From assembly GCA_903913355.1 (NCBI GenBank), contig CAIWKU010000386.1, positions 1-12,540 on the forward strand: DNA of 12,540 nt, written 5' to 3'. Positions 1 through 7,464 of this stretch are shown here, in pieces. The DNA comes from an uncultured Bacteroidota bacterium. Its GTDB lineage: Bacteria > Bacteroidota > Bacteroidia > Chitinophagales > Chitinophagaceae. The notes under the pieces were generated by a model. It saw only the letters and a program-made list of their open reading frames with translations. It had not been told where the DNA came from and did no database searches. How positions within the stretch are numbered: position 1 is the stretch's first letter; each line of letters begins with the position of its first letter. The translations under genes were made by a program, and so were the position numbers.

Positions 1-321
1 ATACTTATCCAGTTCTCCCCTGCTTTGTATATTGGAAAAATTTTCCCAATTACCCATAACAGGTTTTGTTTTAGAAACCTCCATGGTTTCTGTATTTACA
101 TAAAAATTTTCTGCAATGGCTCTTTCCAATAAAGGCTCTGTGTAAATAGCGCCGCTATAATGATGATGGAGATCCCCACCCTTAGGCATCTGAGTAAAGA
201 AAGCGGTCAATGCTGCTTCATTGTTTCTGATTTTCTCAAAATACTGGTTAACCGGTTGTGAATAAGCCAAACCGGCAAATAAAAATAACCCAATGGTAAA
301 AAATAATTTGCTGCAATTCAT
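1..321 (-). CDS. Adenosine deaminase family protein, exported, N-terminal part only
   Basis: The first 107 residues of a gene that runs off the left edge. It opens with a signal peptide (a short N-terminus, a hydrophobic run over about residues 6-19, probable cleavage near Ala-Tyr-Ser before Gln22), so the product should be exported. Residues 45-58 read MPKGGDLHHHYSGA, which matches the N-terminal metal-binding signature of the adenosine deaminase superfamily (PKxxLHxHxxG). His52 and His54 are the expected zinc ligands. Family members hydrolytically deaminate adenosine or deoxyadenosine to inosine; the exported position resembles the secreted ADGF-like subgroup. The remaining zinc ligands and the catalytic Glu lie outside the window, so activity cannot be confirmed. 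The ATG at 321 is the natural start because the signal peptide begins there. It lies 50 bases downstream of the stop of the large hydrolase gene on the same strand, so co-transcription is plausible. No promoter was recognised in that gap. Confidence 0.85.
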   Translation of the reverse strand, partial: MNCSKLFFTIGLFLFAGLAYSQPVNQYFEKIRNNEAALTAFFTQMPKGGDLHHHYSGAIYTEPLLERAIAENFYVNTETMEVSKTKPVMGNWENFSNIQSRGELDKY

Positions 322-371
322 GTATTGAAAATAGTATTGTATTGATGTAAAAATATTAGAAACTCCTTTGC

Positions 372-3300
372 TTATTTTGAATGTATAATCAATAACCAGC
401 CTTTATTTCTCGCAACCGGAATGGGTTCATCTATTCGGAAAGTCCTGGCAGGTTGAAAATGGTTGATTTCAGGAGCAGAAATGACTGCATTGGCCGGATC
501 GATCCCCAATTTTTGCCAATCTATATGCAGACTAATATCCATATCTTCTTTTGCCCAACTGGCAATAGAGATCATAGCAGATCCAGTTTTTTTATAAACT
601 GTTGCCAGCACTTTCTCATTGGAAGTCTTTACCGGACAATTGGGGCTCCAATAGCCAATCATTTCCGATTTTTTTATGCCAAAATCATCCCATGCTTTCC
701 AGATAGGTCTTGGGTCAGCATTATCACTCCAGGGCATTCTGTTAGTCATTCCATAAATCATACCTCGCCAGGCATTTCCTCCATCCTGTAACATTTCTCC
801 CATTAATCCAAAAGGGATACCGCTCACTTCTGTGAGAAAAAAGTCAGGTGTATTTTTTTCATAATCGAAATATTCGCCAAACCATAATTTGTTGAGGTAA
901 GGAAAATGCTCCATGTATAAATTAGCACTGTTATTGAATCCATCATTTTTGTTATACTGGTTGGCACTATGCAAATCAAGAATACCCGGGTGGCCATCTT
1001 GTGTAAGTACCCTTTTAATTCGTTTCATGGTGATCCTGTCAAAAGCCACATCATCCAGATAAATACCATCAATCCCTACATTTTGCACCAGCCAGTTCAT
1101 GCCCTCTACATAATAATTATGCCAGCGGTTCATGCCACTATTTACAATGGCAGCATCTTTCAGCTCCGGAACAAACCAGGCAGCAATATAATCATCCCCA
1201 ATATGCTCCTGTAACCAACTGAACCCACCGCCTTTTCCACCAGAAAATATTTCATATCCCAGGCTACGAAGCGCAGGAATTTCATACGCTTTATTACTAA
1301 GTTCCCGAATGGTATTATAGATTTTTACCTGTAAGCCCTTAGTATGGGCTTCATCAATATAGGTCTTCATCTTTTTATATTCGATGAATGGATAATTGAT
1401 ATAGGGATTGATAGGCGTTGCATGATGAATATTAACAATGGTAGCTCCTGTTCTTTTAATAGAATCAATATCCTGGTAACTATGATAGAACCGGCTATTC
1501 CATTGAAAATCTGTATTAATCGGGTGGAAAGGTGTGATCAGCAGGTTAAAATTATAATACAGCATATCCCCTTTCTTCATCTTACGACTACCACTATAGG
1601 CATTCACCAATACGGATTTCCCTTTCAGAAAAATATCAATACCTCCCTTATTTTCATTTCCCCAGGAATTGGGAAGCACCAGTGGTTTTTGCAGATAGAA
1701 ATTGGTATTCAAAGGGCGACTATACTGCTCATCGCGTAAGGAGAATTGTAATCCTGCATTAACAGCACCTATCCAGGCGCCATCCTGGTTTTTATGCGCC
1801 ACATCCCATTTCCATTTCAGGGTATCTGGTCGGTTGCCTCCTTTCAAACCCAGTCCCATCAGGTAACTGGCCGTTTCCGGCTTCAAAGGTAAATGAAAAT
1901 TGATCTCACTAAAATCCATATCCTTCAAAGCCGTGAACTTAACTGTATAGTTTACAAAACCATCAAATTCAATAGTCGCATTTACCTGCATTTGCAAAGC
2001 CGACGAAAGACTCACTGATTGCCAGGCAACGGTTCCGGGTTCTTTTTTCGTAAACTGAACACCATTTGTTGTCCATTTCAGGGGTTGCTTACCAAGTGTA
2101 TCATAAAAATGAAAATGAACGGGTTCCACAATCAGCTCATTCGGAGTAGTGCCGATACTTGTCATCTCAGGTGTAAAAAAAGTCTGGATCTGTGCGGGGA
2201 AACCATCTTTGTTCAGAAATAATTTTCTTCCCAATAAAGAAATCACAGTATCAGCAACCACCAAGGGTGTGTAAGGCGCTATCACTGTATTTTCCTGAGC
2301 CAGCGTAGAATTGAGCCATTGCAAACGGGTCATATTTTCGAGGTGATCAATACCGCCATTTTTTGCAAGTCCCTTATTCACGGTAATATGAAGTTTGACT
2401 TCTCTTATCTCATTACCCACTTGAATGGTTGCAACACCACTATATATTCCCGGATCAATCGAAACAGGTATCTGGATACCTGACCATACTGCCTGCACTT
2501 TCCCTTTCAAAACACTTATAGAACTGGTAAAAACGGTGCCATCATATTTAGTGCCATCTGTATTAATACATTGAATATTCGCAGAAGGGATTTTTTTGCC
2601 AGCTGTATTTTTCAGATCAGAGAAATGGACTCTGATATTCTTCAGGTCTTCCAAACCATATATCCCTAATTGAAATGCAAGGTATTCTCCCCTTAGTGCC
2701 TGATCAGAAAATGTTGTTTGTTCTCCTTTGCTTACCCATCTTTGTGGCAGATCATCCCTCATCTTTATAGGATATTTCCGGCTTTCGGGAAATACAAGAA
2801 ATGATTTGCTTTTGGCTTGTGAAATCAGTTGATTGGTTTCCGCAGCAGTAGCAATGACTTCCATTGGGTAAAAGCTATTAAAAGCGTTAATACTCTGAAT
2901 TTCCCTTACCTGACAATTCACTGGTGAACCGGCACCAGCTGTAGCTAACCATTGTTCAGTTGCGGTATTTTCAGGCTTATCATACACCCCTTTCGGATAA
3001 TAGGTTTTGGGGCCATCGTATATATACGGCATATAATAAATGTAATAAGTACCCACACCAGAAACCGGTTCAAATAGAATAGTCCCGGATTCACGATTCA
3101 TATCAATGGTTTTTACATTGATTACCTTCTTCCCTGTTTGCGCATCTTGCACAATAATCCTTTTTTTATCTGGATTCATATCACGCCGCCGCCAGGGTAT
3201 GATCACTTTGGCTACATTCCCTTTCCCTGAAAATTGAACCAGGGCGCGGTGATTGCCCAGAGAGTCGGGATTCCAGGAATTGTTGCCATTCGTATAGGGT

Positions 3301-3392
3301 ATGGTTTGGCCAGAAGTATCCCCGGCTATTAAAAATAATATCATCGCCAGGAAAGTACTAAGACGGGTAAGTTTGATTTTGAAATCTTGCAT
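372..3392 (-). CDS. Large exported glycoside-hydrolase-like protein (GH123/DUF6067-like), specificity unknown
   Basis: About 1006 residues from the preferred ATG at 3392. The frame stays open to an ATG at 3428, but the 3392 start gives a normal signal peptide (MQDFKIKLTR, then a hydrophobic stretch ending in AGDTSGQ), and a possible promoter lies where its transcript would start close to 3428. The N-terminal half, about residues 20-600, looks beta-rich, with sandwich-like segments. A TIM-barrel-like region follows at about 640-900: His656-His657 in a NIHHATP segment, a strand ending in GIYLDDVAFDR with Asp780 and Asp781, and a WFGEYFDYE segment with Glu840. The acidic residues at strand ends are candidate catalytic or sugar-binding residues. 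The last 100 residues look like a small beta domain ending in a plain GWLLIIHSK tail, with no T9SS C-terminal signal. The layout recalls large Bacteroidota proteins annotated as glycoside hydrolase domain proteins (DUF6067, distantly GH123-like); this was recognised from memory, not searched. Substrate unknown. Confidence 0.7.
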   Translation of the reverse strand: MQDFKIKLTRLSTFLAMILFLIAGDTSGQTIPYTNGNNSWNPDSLGNHRALVQFSGKGNVAKVIIPWRRRDMNPDKKRIIVQDAQTGKKVINVKTIDMNRESGTILFEPVSGVGTYYIYYMPYIYDGPKTYYPKGVYDKPENTATEQWLATAGAGSPVNCQVREIQSINAFNSFYPMEVIATAAETNQLISQAKSKSFLVFPESRKYPIKMRDDLPQRWVSKGEQTTFSDQALRGEYLAFQLGIYGLEDLKNIRVHFSDLKNTAGKKIPSANIQCINTDGTKYDGTVFTSSISVLKGKVQAVWSGIQIPVSIDPGIYSGVATIQVGNEIREVKLHITVNKGLAKNGGIDHLENMTRLQWLNSTLAQENTVIAPYTPLVVADTVISLLGRKLFLNKDGFPAQIQTFFTPEMTSIGTTPNELIVEPVHFHFYDTLGKQPLKWTTNGVQFTKKEPGTVAWQSVSLSSALQMQVNATIEFDGFVNYTVKFTALKDMDFSEINFHLPLKPETASYLMGLGLKGGNRPDTLKWKWDVAHKNQDGAWIGAVNAGLQFSLRDEQYSRPLNTNFYLQKPLVLPNSWGNENKGGIDIFLKGKSVLVNAYSGSRKMKKGDMLYYNFNLLITPFHPINTDFQWNSRFYHSYQDIDSIKRTGATIVNIHHATPINPYINYPFIEYKKMKTYIDEAHTKGLQVKIYNTIRELSNKAYEIPALRSLGYEIFSGGKGGGFSWLQEHIGDDYIAAWFVPELKDAAIVNSGMNRWHNYYVEGMNWLVQNVGIDGIYLDDVAFDRITMKRIKRVLTQDGHPGILDLHSANQYNKNDGFNNSANLYMEHFPYLNKLWFGEYFDYEKNTPDFFLTEVSGIPFGLMGEMLQDGGNAWRGMIYGMTNRMPWSDNADPRPIWKAWDDFGIKKSEMIGYWSPNCPVKTSNEKVLATVYKKTGSAMISIASWAKEDMDISLHIDWQKLGIDPANAVISAPEINHFQPARTFRIDEPIPVARNKGWLLIIHSK

Positions 3393-3589
3393 ATAGGTTA
3401 TTCTAATAAAACAATAATACAAATACAATTTAATACAATGGTATCAGTTTTATATTTTCTCAAAAAAGTCTGAATGAAATGACGCTTACATCTGAACTGT
3501 GCTTCCAGTCCACCCTAAAATCAACAGAATTTCTTTCTATCCTAAATAATGCTTATTTTCCTCATTACTTATTTTATTAAACCTCTTCT
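3393..3589. other. Divergent intergenic region
   Basis: 197 AT-rich bases between the start of the large hydrolase gene (minus strand) and the S9 peptidase gene (plus strand). It holds the candidate minus-strand promoter at 3436-3464. For the peptidase side I find no convincing TTTG / TAnnTTTG pair; the last 60 bases before 3590 are T-rich with several TTATTTT-like stretches. No hairpin, repeat or RNA gene was recognised. Confidence 0.6.
3436..3464 (-). promoter_or_regulatory. Candidate Bacteroidota-type promoter for the large hydrolase gene
   Basis: Read on the minus strand, TTTG (3461-3464, inside a TTTTTTG run) is followed after 17 bases by TACCATTG (3436-3443). This matches the Bacteroidota -33 TTTG and -7 TAnnTTTG consensus with one mismatch in the -7 box. 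Transcription would begin near 3429, about 37 bases before the ATG at 3392. That would put the upstream ATG at 3428 at the very 5' end of the message and so supports the 3392 start. The region is AT-rich, so chance matches are possible. Confidence 0.35.
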
Positions 3590-5575
3590 ATGGCAAAAAA
3601 TTGCTTTCTCTGCTTACTCAGCTGCATTATAAGCCTTCCAGTTTTTTTATCTGCACAAACCAGTGTTACAAGAAAACTGAGACCCTCAGATGTATACAGA
3701 CTTCAAACAGTTGCAGACCCCCAAGTGTCACCCGAAGGTAATTGGGTAGCTTACACACTTACCAGCATAGATTCAGTTTTGAATAAACGCAATACAGATA
3801 TCTGGATGGTTGGCTGGGATGGAAAACAGTCAGTGCAATTAACCAATAGTCCCGACGCTGAATCGCAACCCAAATGGAGTCCGGATGGCAAATACCTTTC
3901 ATTTGTGTCTTCCCGCCAGGGTGCCACCAATAGTCAGATCTGGTTACTGAACCGTTTAGGTGGCGAAGGCAAACAACTGACAAATTTAAAAGCCGACCTG
4001 GTGGACTATAGCTGGAGCCCAGATGGGAAAAAGATATTAATGACGCTGAAAAGTCCATTGGACAGTGTTAAGCCCAAAACGCCAAAGCCACTTGTTATCA
4101 ATAAATATCGATTTAAGAGAGATGTAGAAGGATATATTACCCAACGACAGCCTGTTCATTTGTATTTGCTGGATATAGAAACAAAAAAAATAGATACACT
4201 AACCAATGGCGAATATGATGAAACCAGTGCGGTATTCAGTCCGGATGGTAAACAGATCGCATTTGTCAGCAATCATACCGAAGACCCCGACCGTAATATC
4301 AATTCAGATATTTTTGTAATAGCGGCTGCGAAAAATTCAGTTCCCAAGAAAATAACCAACTGGAAGGGATCAGATATCAGCCCGGTATGGAGCCCTGATA
4401 GTAAGATGATAGCCTACCTAAGTTCCGCATCTGAATCTTATACAGCATACGAACAGTATACTTTAACCCTGGCAGATATTAGCACTGGAGCGGAGCCCAG
4501 ACTATTATCCAAAAATCTTGACAGACCGGTAAGTAATATCAAATTTTCAAAAGACGGATTGAATATTGCAGTATTGGTATCGGATGACAGGGAAAGATAC
4601 CTGGGTCAATACAATATTAAGTCGGGGGCTTTAACAAAAATAGCCGGCGGAAAACGAAGTTTCAATGCGTTGCAGGCACACTCTATCAATAACTGGGTAG
4701 TTGGCATAACCGAACCGCAATTACCTACTGAATTATTCGCGGTAGAAAATGGGAACCTAAGAAAACTAACCAAACACCAGGATGAATTTTTAGCTGGATT
4801 GGATTTAGCTACTGTTGAAGGGTTTACTTCCACAAGCAAAGATGGCAATATTGTATCCAGTATATTATACCGCCCTTCCCATCTTTCTTCTACCCAAAAA
4901 CTACCTACCATATTTTATATACATGGTGGACCAACCGCACAGGATGAATATGGTTTTGACCTGACCCGACAAATGTTTGCTGCAGCAGGTTATGCAGTAG
5001 TAGGGGTTAATTATCGGGGCAGCAGTGGCAGAGGATGGGACTATTCGAAAACAATCAGTGCAGACTGGGGGAATAAAGAAGTAAAAGACATACTCAGTGC
5101 AGTGGATTATACGATTGAAAAAGGGATTGCAGACCCTGAAAAATTAGGAATCTGTGGTTGGAGTTATGGAGGTATTCTTACTGATTACCTGATTGCAAGC
5201 GATACAAGGTTCAAAGCTGCATCCAGTGGTGCAGGTGTGGCTATGGTATCTTCCCTGTATGGTGTTGACCAATATATTATGCAGTATGATAATGAATTGG
5301 GGGTACCCTGGAAGAATATTGATAAATATTTAGCCATTTCCTATCCGTTTTTAAAAGCTGATAAAATAAAAACGCCTACCCAGTTTATGGTTGGAGAGAA
5401 TGATTTTAATGTGCCTTCTCCAGGGAGTGAGCAGATGTACCAGGCTTTGAGATCGCTGGGAACGCCTACCGAACTGATTATTTATCCCGGACAATTTCAT
5501 GGCATTACTGTGCCGAGTTATTTAAAGGACAGGTTTGAAAGGTATATTGGATGGTTTGATAAATATTTGAAATAA
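3590..5575 (+). CDS. Exported S9-family serine peptidase (prolyl oligopeptidase / acylaminoacyl-peptidase type)
   Basis: 661 residues, a usual length for bacterial S9 peptidases. A signal peptide occupies about residues 1-22 (hydrophobic core, then FLSAQT), so the enzyme is probably periplasmic. The N-terminal part carries repeated propeller blades of the TolB/PD40 type: WSPDGKYLSFVSS, WSPDGKKILM, FSPDGKQIAFVS, WSPDSKMIAYLSS and FSKDGLNIAV. The C-terminal alpha/beta-hydrolase domain (about 420-661) has an HGGP oxyanion-hole motif at His445 and the triad Ser525 (GWSYGG), Asp605 (GENDFNVP) and His637 (QFHG), so all catalytic residues are present. The family cleaves short peptides that enter through the propeller, often releasing dipeptides, acyl-amino acids or prolyl peptides; the exact preference cannot be read here. 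The ATG at 3590 is chosen because the signal peptide starts there. No TAnnTTTG promoter was seen upstream. The TMEM175-like gene follows after 37 bases. Confidence 0.93.
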   Translation: MAKNCFLCLLSCIISLPVFLSAQTSVTRKLRPSDVYRLQTVADPQVSPEGNWVAYTLTSIDSVLNKRNTDIWMVGWDGKQSVQLTNSPDAESQPKWSPDGKYLSFVSSRQGATNSQIWLLNRLGGEGKQLTNLKADLVDYSWSPDGKKILMTLKSPLDSVKPKTPKPLVINKYRFKRDVEGYITQRQPVHLYLLDIETKKIDTLTNGEYDETSAVFSPDGKQIAFVSNHTEDPDRNINSDIFVIAAAKNSVPKKITNWKGSDISPVWSPDSKMIAYLSSASESYTAYEQYTLTLADISTGAEPRLLSKNLDRPVSNIKFSKDGLNIAVLVSDDRERYLGQYNIKSGALTKIAGGKRSFNALQAHSINNWVVGITEPQLPTELFAVENGNLRKLTKHQDEFLAGLDLATVEGFTSTSKDGNIVSSILYRPSHLSSTQKLPTIFYIHGGPTAQDEYGFDLTRQMFAAAGYAVVGVNYRGSSGRGWDYSKTISADWGNKEVKDILSAVDYTIEKGIADPEKLGICGWSYGGILTDYLIASDTRFKAASSGAGVAMVSSLYGVDQYIMQYDNELGVPWKNIDKYLAISYPFLKADKIKTPTQFMVGENDFNVPSPGSEQMYQALRSLGTPTELIIYPGQFHGITVPSYLKDRFERYIGWFDKYLK

Positions 5576-5612
5576 AGACCTGTTATTAGAGATACATATA
5601 TCAACGTAAAAA

Positions 5613-6233
5613 ATGGAAAAACAAACCACCCGCTTAGAGGCATTCAGTGATGGCATATTTGGTGTAGCCATCACGCTACTGGCCATTGAAATCGGGATCA
5701 AAGAATACCAGGGAGCCGACAATGCAAATCTTTGGGATAAAATTCTGGAGCATTGGCCGGAATATTTTTCTTATTTCAACTCTTTTGCTACTGTATTACT
5801 CATCTGGATGGGGCATAACAAAATATTCAAACAATTAAAAGCTGCCAATCATTGGATCATTTTATCGAATGGCTTAGTTCTTTTATTTGTGGTATTATTT
5901 CCATTTCCTACAAAAACAGTTGGCACATTTATCGGAACGAATGCAGAACAAACTGCCGTTGCATTTTATACAGGATTTACAGGCATGATCACCCTAACCA
6001 TGCTGATATTAAATCAATGTATATTATCGAATAAAAAACTTTTACAAAACCCTAAAAAAAGTATTCCCTGGATCAGGGGTATGATGAAAGGACAGGTGAT
6101 TGGAATTCTTTGTTATGGCTTGACAACATTGATTGCTTTTTATTTTTCCAGGCTTGCCCTTACACTAACATTCTGTATGTGGGTTTTTTGGGCGATTTCT
6201 ACTAAGGATAGTGATGAGGATTTGGCTGATTAA
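5613..6233 (+). CDS. TMEM175 / DUF1211 family integral membrane protein, putative K+ channel
   Basis: 206 residues, the usual length for bacterial single-repeat TMEM175 proteins. The hallmark RxxxFSDG motif is present at residues 7-14 (RLEAFSDG) and continues as IFGVAITLLAIEI in the first membrane helix. About six hydrophobic segments follow: 14-31, 52-70, 80-96, 112-135, 158-177 and 178-195. Bacterial members studied so far form tetrameric, leaky potassium-selective channels in the cytoplasmic membrane; that role is inferred by family. The gene starts 37 bases after the S9 peptidase stop on the same strand with no promoter or terminator seen between them, so they may share a transcript, although no functional link is obvious. 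It converges on the GH53 gene downstream. Confidence 0.9.
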   Translation: MEKQTTRLEAFSDGIFGVAITLLAIEIGIKEYQGADNANLWDKILEHWPEYFSYFNSFATVLLIWMGHNKIFKQLKAANHWIILSNGLVLLFVVLFPFPTKTVGTFIGTNAEQTAVAFYTGFTGMITLTMLILNQCILSNKKLLQNPKKSIPWIRGMMKGQVIGILCYGLTTLIAFYFSRLALTLTFCMWVFWAISTKDSDEDLAD

Positions 6234-6251
6234 ATTCAACAGGTATCAGAG

Positions 6252-6276
6252 AAAAAAGGCTCCTGTACTAGCCTTT
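6252..6276 (-). terminator. Intrinsic terminator at the end of the galactan locus
   Basis: A 7-bp perfect stem (AAAGGCT at 6255-6261 pairing with AGCCTTT at 6270-6276) encloses an 8-base loop. Read on the minus strand it is followed by a T run (complement of the A run 6252-6257), the layout of a rho-independent terminator, 34 bases past the GH53 stop codon. On the plus strand only three T belong to the stem and the next bases are ACAA, so it should end the TMEM175 transcript less well. Confidence 0.6.
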
Positions 6277-6309
6277 ACAAAAGACGTTCACTAAAAGATA
6301 TAAGGCTAT

Positions 6310-7347
6310 CTAAAAATGTAAAAAGGGGCTTAGTGCTACCGTTGGTTTCCCACTATTATCAAATGCACCTAAACTGTATCCCTGCCAATTATAACATTCG
6401 GGCTCCCAGTAAAATACACCAAGACCATTATTGTTTGATACAGATTTGACTTTTGTTAGCAGGTCTGATAAGAATGACTGGCAAACAGCGGGCGAGTTTA
6501 CATCCATCCCCACTTCACAGATCATTACCGGTTTACCATAACGACTAACCATATCATTGATATTGTTTAAGCATTGGGTATTATAGCTTGCCCAAGTATT
6601 GATATCTGGGTACAATGACATTCCAATGATATCCCAGTTAGCACTATTGGCTTTCAATCCGTCAAATACCCATCTGAACAGGTTATTATCGTATCCATTA
6701 GAGATATGGACAATCACTTTGATAGAGGTATCTACCGATTTTACTGCATTATATCCTGCATTTATTAACCCTGCAAAATTTGCCATATTGGTGGATGCCC
6801 TTCCTGTTTCCCATAGCATACCATCATTTGTTTCATTCCCAACCTGTACCCACTTGGGGGTGATTCCATTTGCTTGTAAAGTGCTCAACACATTTTTGGT
6901 ATGATTGGTTACAGATACTTCTAAAGCGCTGATGGTTTGTCCTGCCCAGGAAGCAGGCTGTGTCTGATGACCCGGATCGGCCCATATATCGCTATAATGG
7001 AAGTCAACCATCACTGCCATTCCAGCATTCTTTGCCCGAATGGCTTTGGCAACCAGGTCAGCGGTGTTACACCATCCGTTGGAAGGATTTACCCATACCC
7101 GCAAACGGATTGCATTCATCCCAATATTTTTCATTAACTGGAAACAATCCTGCTGAACTCCGTTTGAGTCATAGAATTTATACCCTGAAGCTTCCATCTG
7201 GGTTACCCAGCTGATATCGGCACCTTTTGCAAAAACATAATTGGTTGTACTGGTTCCACCCCCAGAACCCGTTTGAGATGTAGCATTTTGTTTGTTGCAA
7301 CCAAACAAAAATAATGCGAACATTAAAAAAATATATCGGAAACGCAT
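6310..7347 (-). CDS. GH53 endo-beta-1,4-galactanase, lipoprotein (arabinogalactan endo-galactosidase)
   Basis: 345 residues. The N-terminus is a lipoprotein signal with lipobox LFGC and lipidated Cys17, then a short Gly/Ser/Thr linker to about residue 36. The rest is one GH53 TIM barrel with near-consensus motifs: FAKGADISWVTQME (39-52), MNAIRLRVWVNPS (77-89), VDFHYSDIWADPG (114-126), VQVGNETNDG (167-176) with acid/base Glu172, MICEVGMD (275-282) with nucleophile Glu278, and VFYWEPECYNW (311-321). The family cuts beta-1,4-galactosyl bonds in galactan and type I arabinogalactan with retention. The ATG at 7347 is needed for a full signal peptide; the internal Met9 leaves only eight residues before the cysteine. 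It is the last gene of the minus-strand SusC-SusD-SusE-like run, separated from it by a strong hairpin at 7411-7448. Both catalytic residues are intact. Whether it sits on the surface or faces the periplasm is uncertain, because the residues after Cys17 (NKQNATS) lack acidic side chains. Confidence 0.93.
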   Translation of the reverse strand: MRFRYIFLMFALFLFGCNKQNATSQTGSGGGTSTTNYVFAKGADISWVTQMEASGYKFYDSNGVQQDCFQLMKNIGMNAIRLRVWVNPSNGWCNTADLVAKAIRAKNAGMAVMVDFHYSDIWADPGHQTQPASWAGQTISALEVSVTNHTKNVLSTLQANGITPKWVQVGNETNDGMLWETGRASTNMANFAGLINAGYNAVKSVDTSIKVIVHISNGYDNNLFRWVFDGLKANSANWDIIGMSLYPDINTWASYNTQCLNNINDMVSRYGKPVMICEVGMDVNSPAVCQSFLSDLLTKVKSVSNNNGLGVFYWEPECYNWQGYSLGAFDNSGKPTVALSPFLHF

Positions 7348-7410
7348 AAAGGGTTCAGTTAATTGACTAAATCAGCCTTACATAATCAATGTCAGCGATA
7401 ACAATTTGTA

Positions 7411-7448
7411 AAATAAAAAAACGACTTGAATAAGTCGTTTTTTTATTT
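7411..7448 (-). terminator. Strong hairpin with flanking A/T runs between SusE-like and GH53 genes
   Basis: The arms 7411-7427 and 7432-7448 pair perfectly over 17 bp around a 4-base loop (GAAT on the plus strand). The core is CGACTT/AAGTCG and the outer part is A/T pairs, so on the minus strand the core stem is followed by TTTTTTT, as in an intrinsic terminator. It starts 17 bases after the stop of the SusE-like gene at 7465 and lies 63 bases before the GH53 start. It probably ends or attenuates the SusC/D/E transcript or sets the ratio of binding proteins to enzyme. The sequence is nearly symmetric, so it could work on either strand, but no plus-strand gene ends here. Confidence 0.7.
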
Positions 7449-7464
7449 ATTCCATTCTATTTTT

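Noticed and set aside
336..343. ATTGTATT octamer near the deaminase start, also found twice on the minus strand upstream of the large hydrolase (3422-3439)
   Set aside because: Such short AT-rich strings are expected by chance here. The copies are in opposite orientation and at different distances from the starts, so an operator is not supported.
1344..1739. Open frame of 131 codons on the plus strand
   Set aside because: It lies wholly antisense to the large hydrolase gene, has a low-complexity Ile/Asn-rich translation with no recognisable motif, and is best read as a shadow. The same holds for the antisense frames at 453-791, 969-1214 and 2019-2222.
3759..4058. Open frame of 99 codons on the minus strand
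   Set aside because: It is antisense to the propeller part of the S9 peptidase and shows no protein-like features. The antisense frame at 4606-4911 was rejected for the same reason.
5371..5470. AACGCCTACC occurring twice about 90 bases apart
   Set aside because: Both copies are inside the peptidase coding region and encode Thr-Pro-Thr in the same frame; this is codon-level coincidence, not a repeat element.
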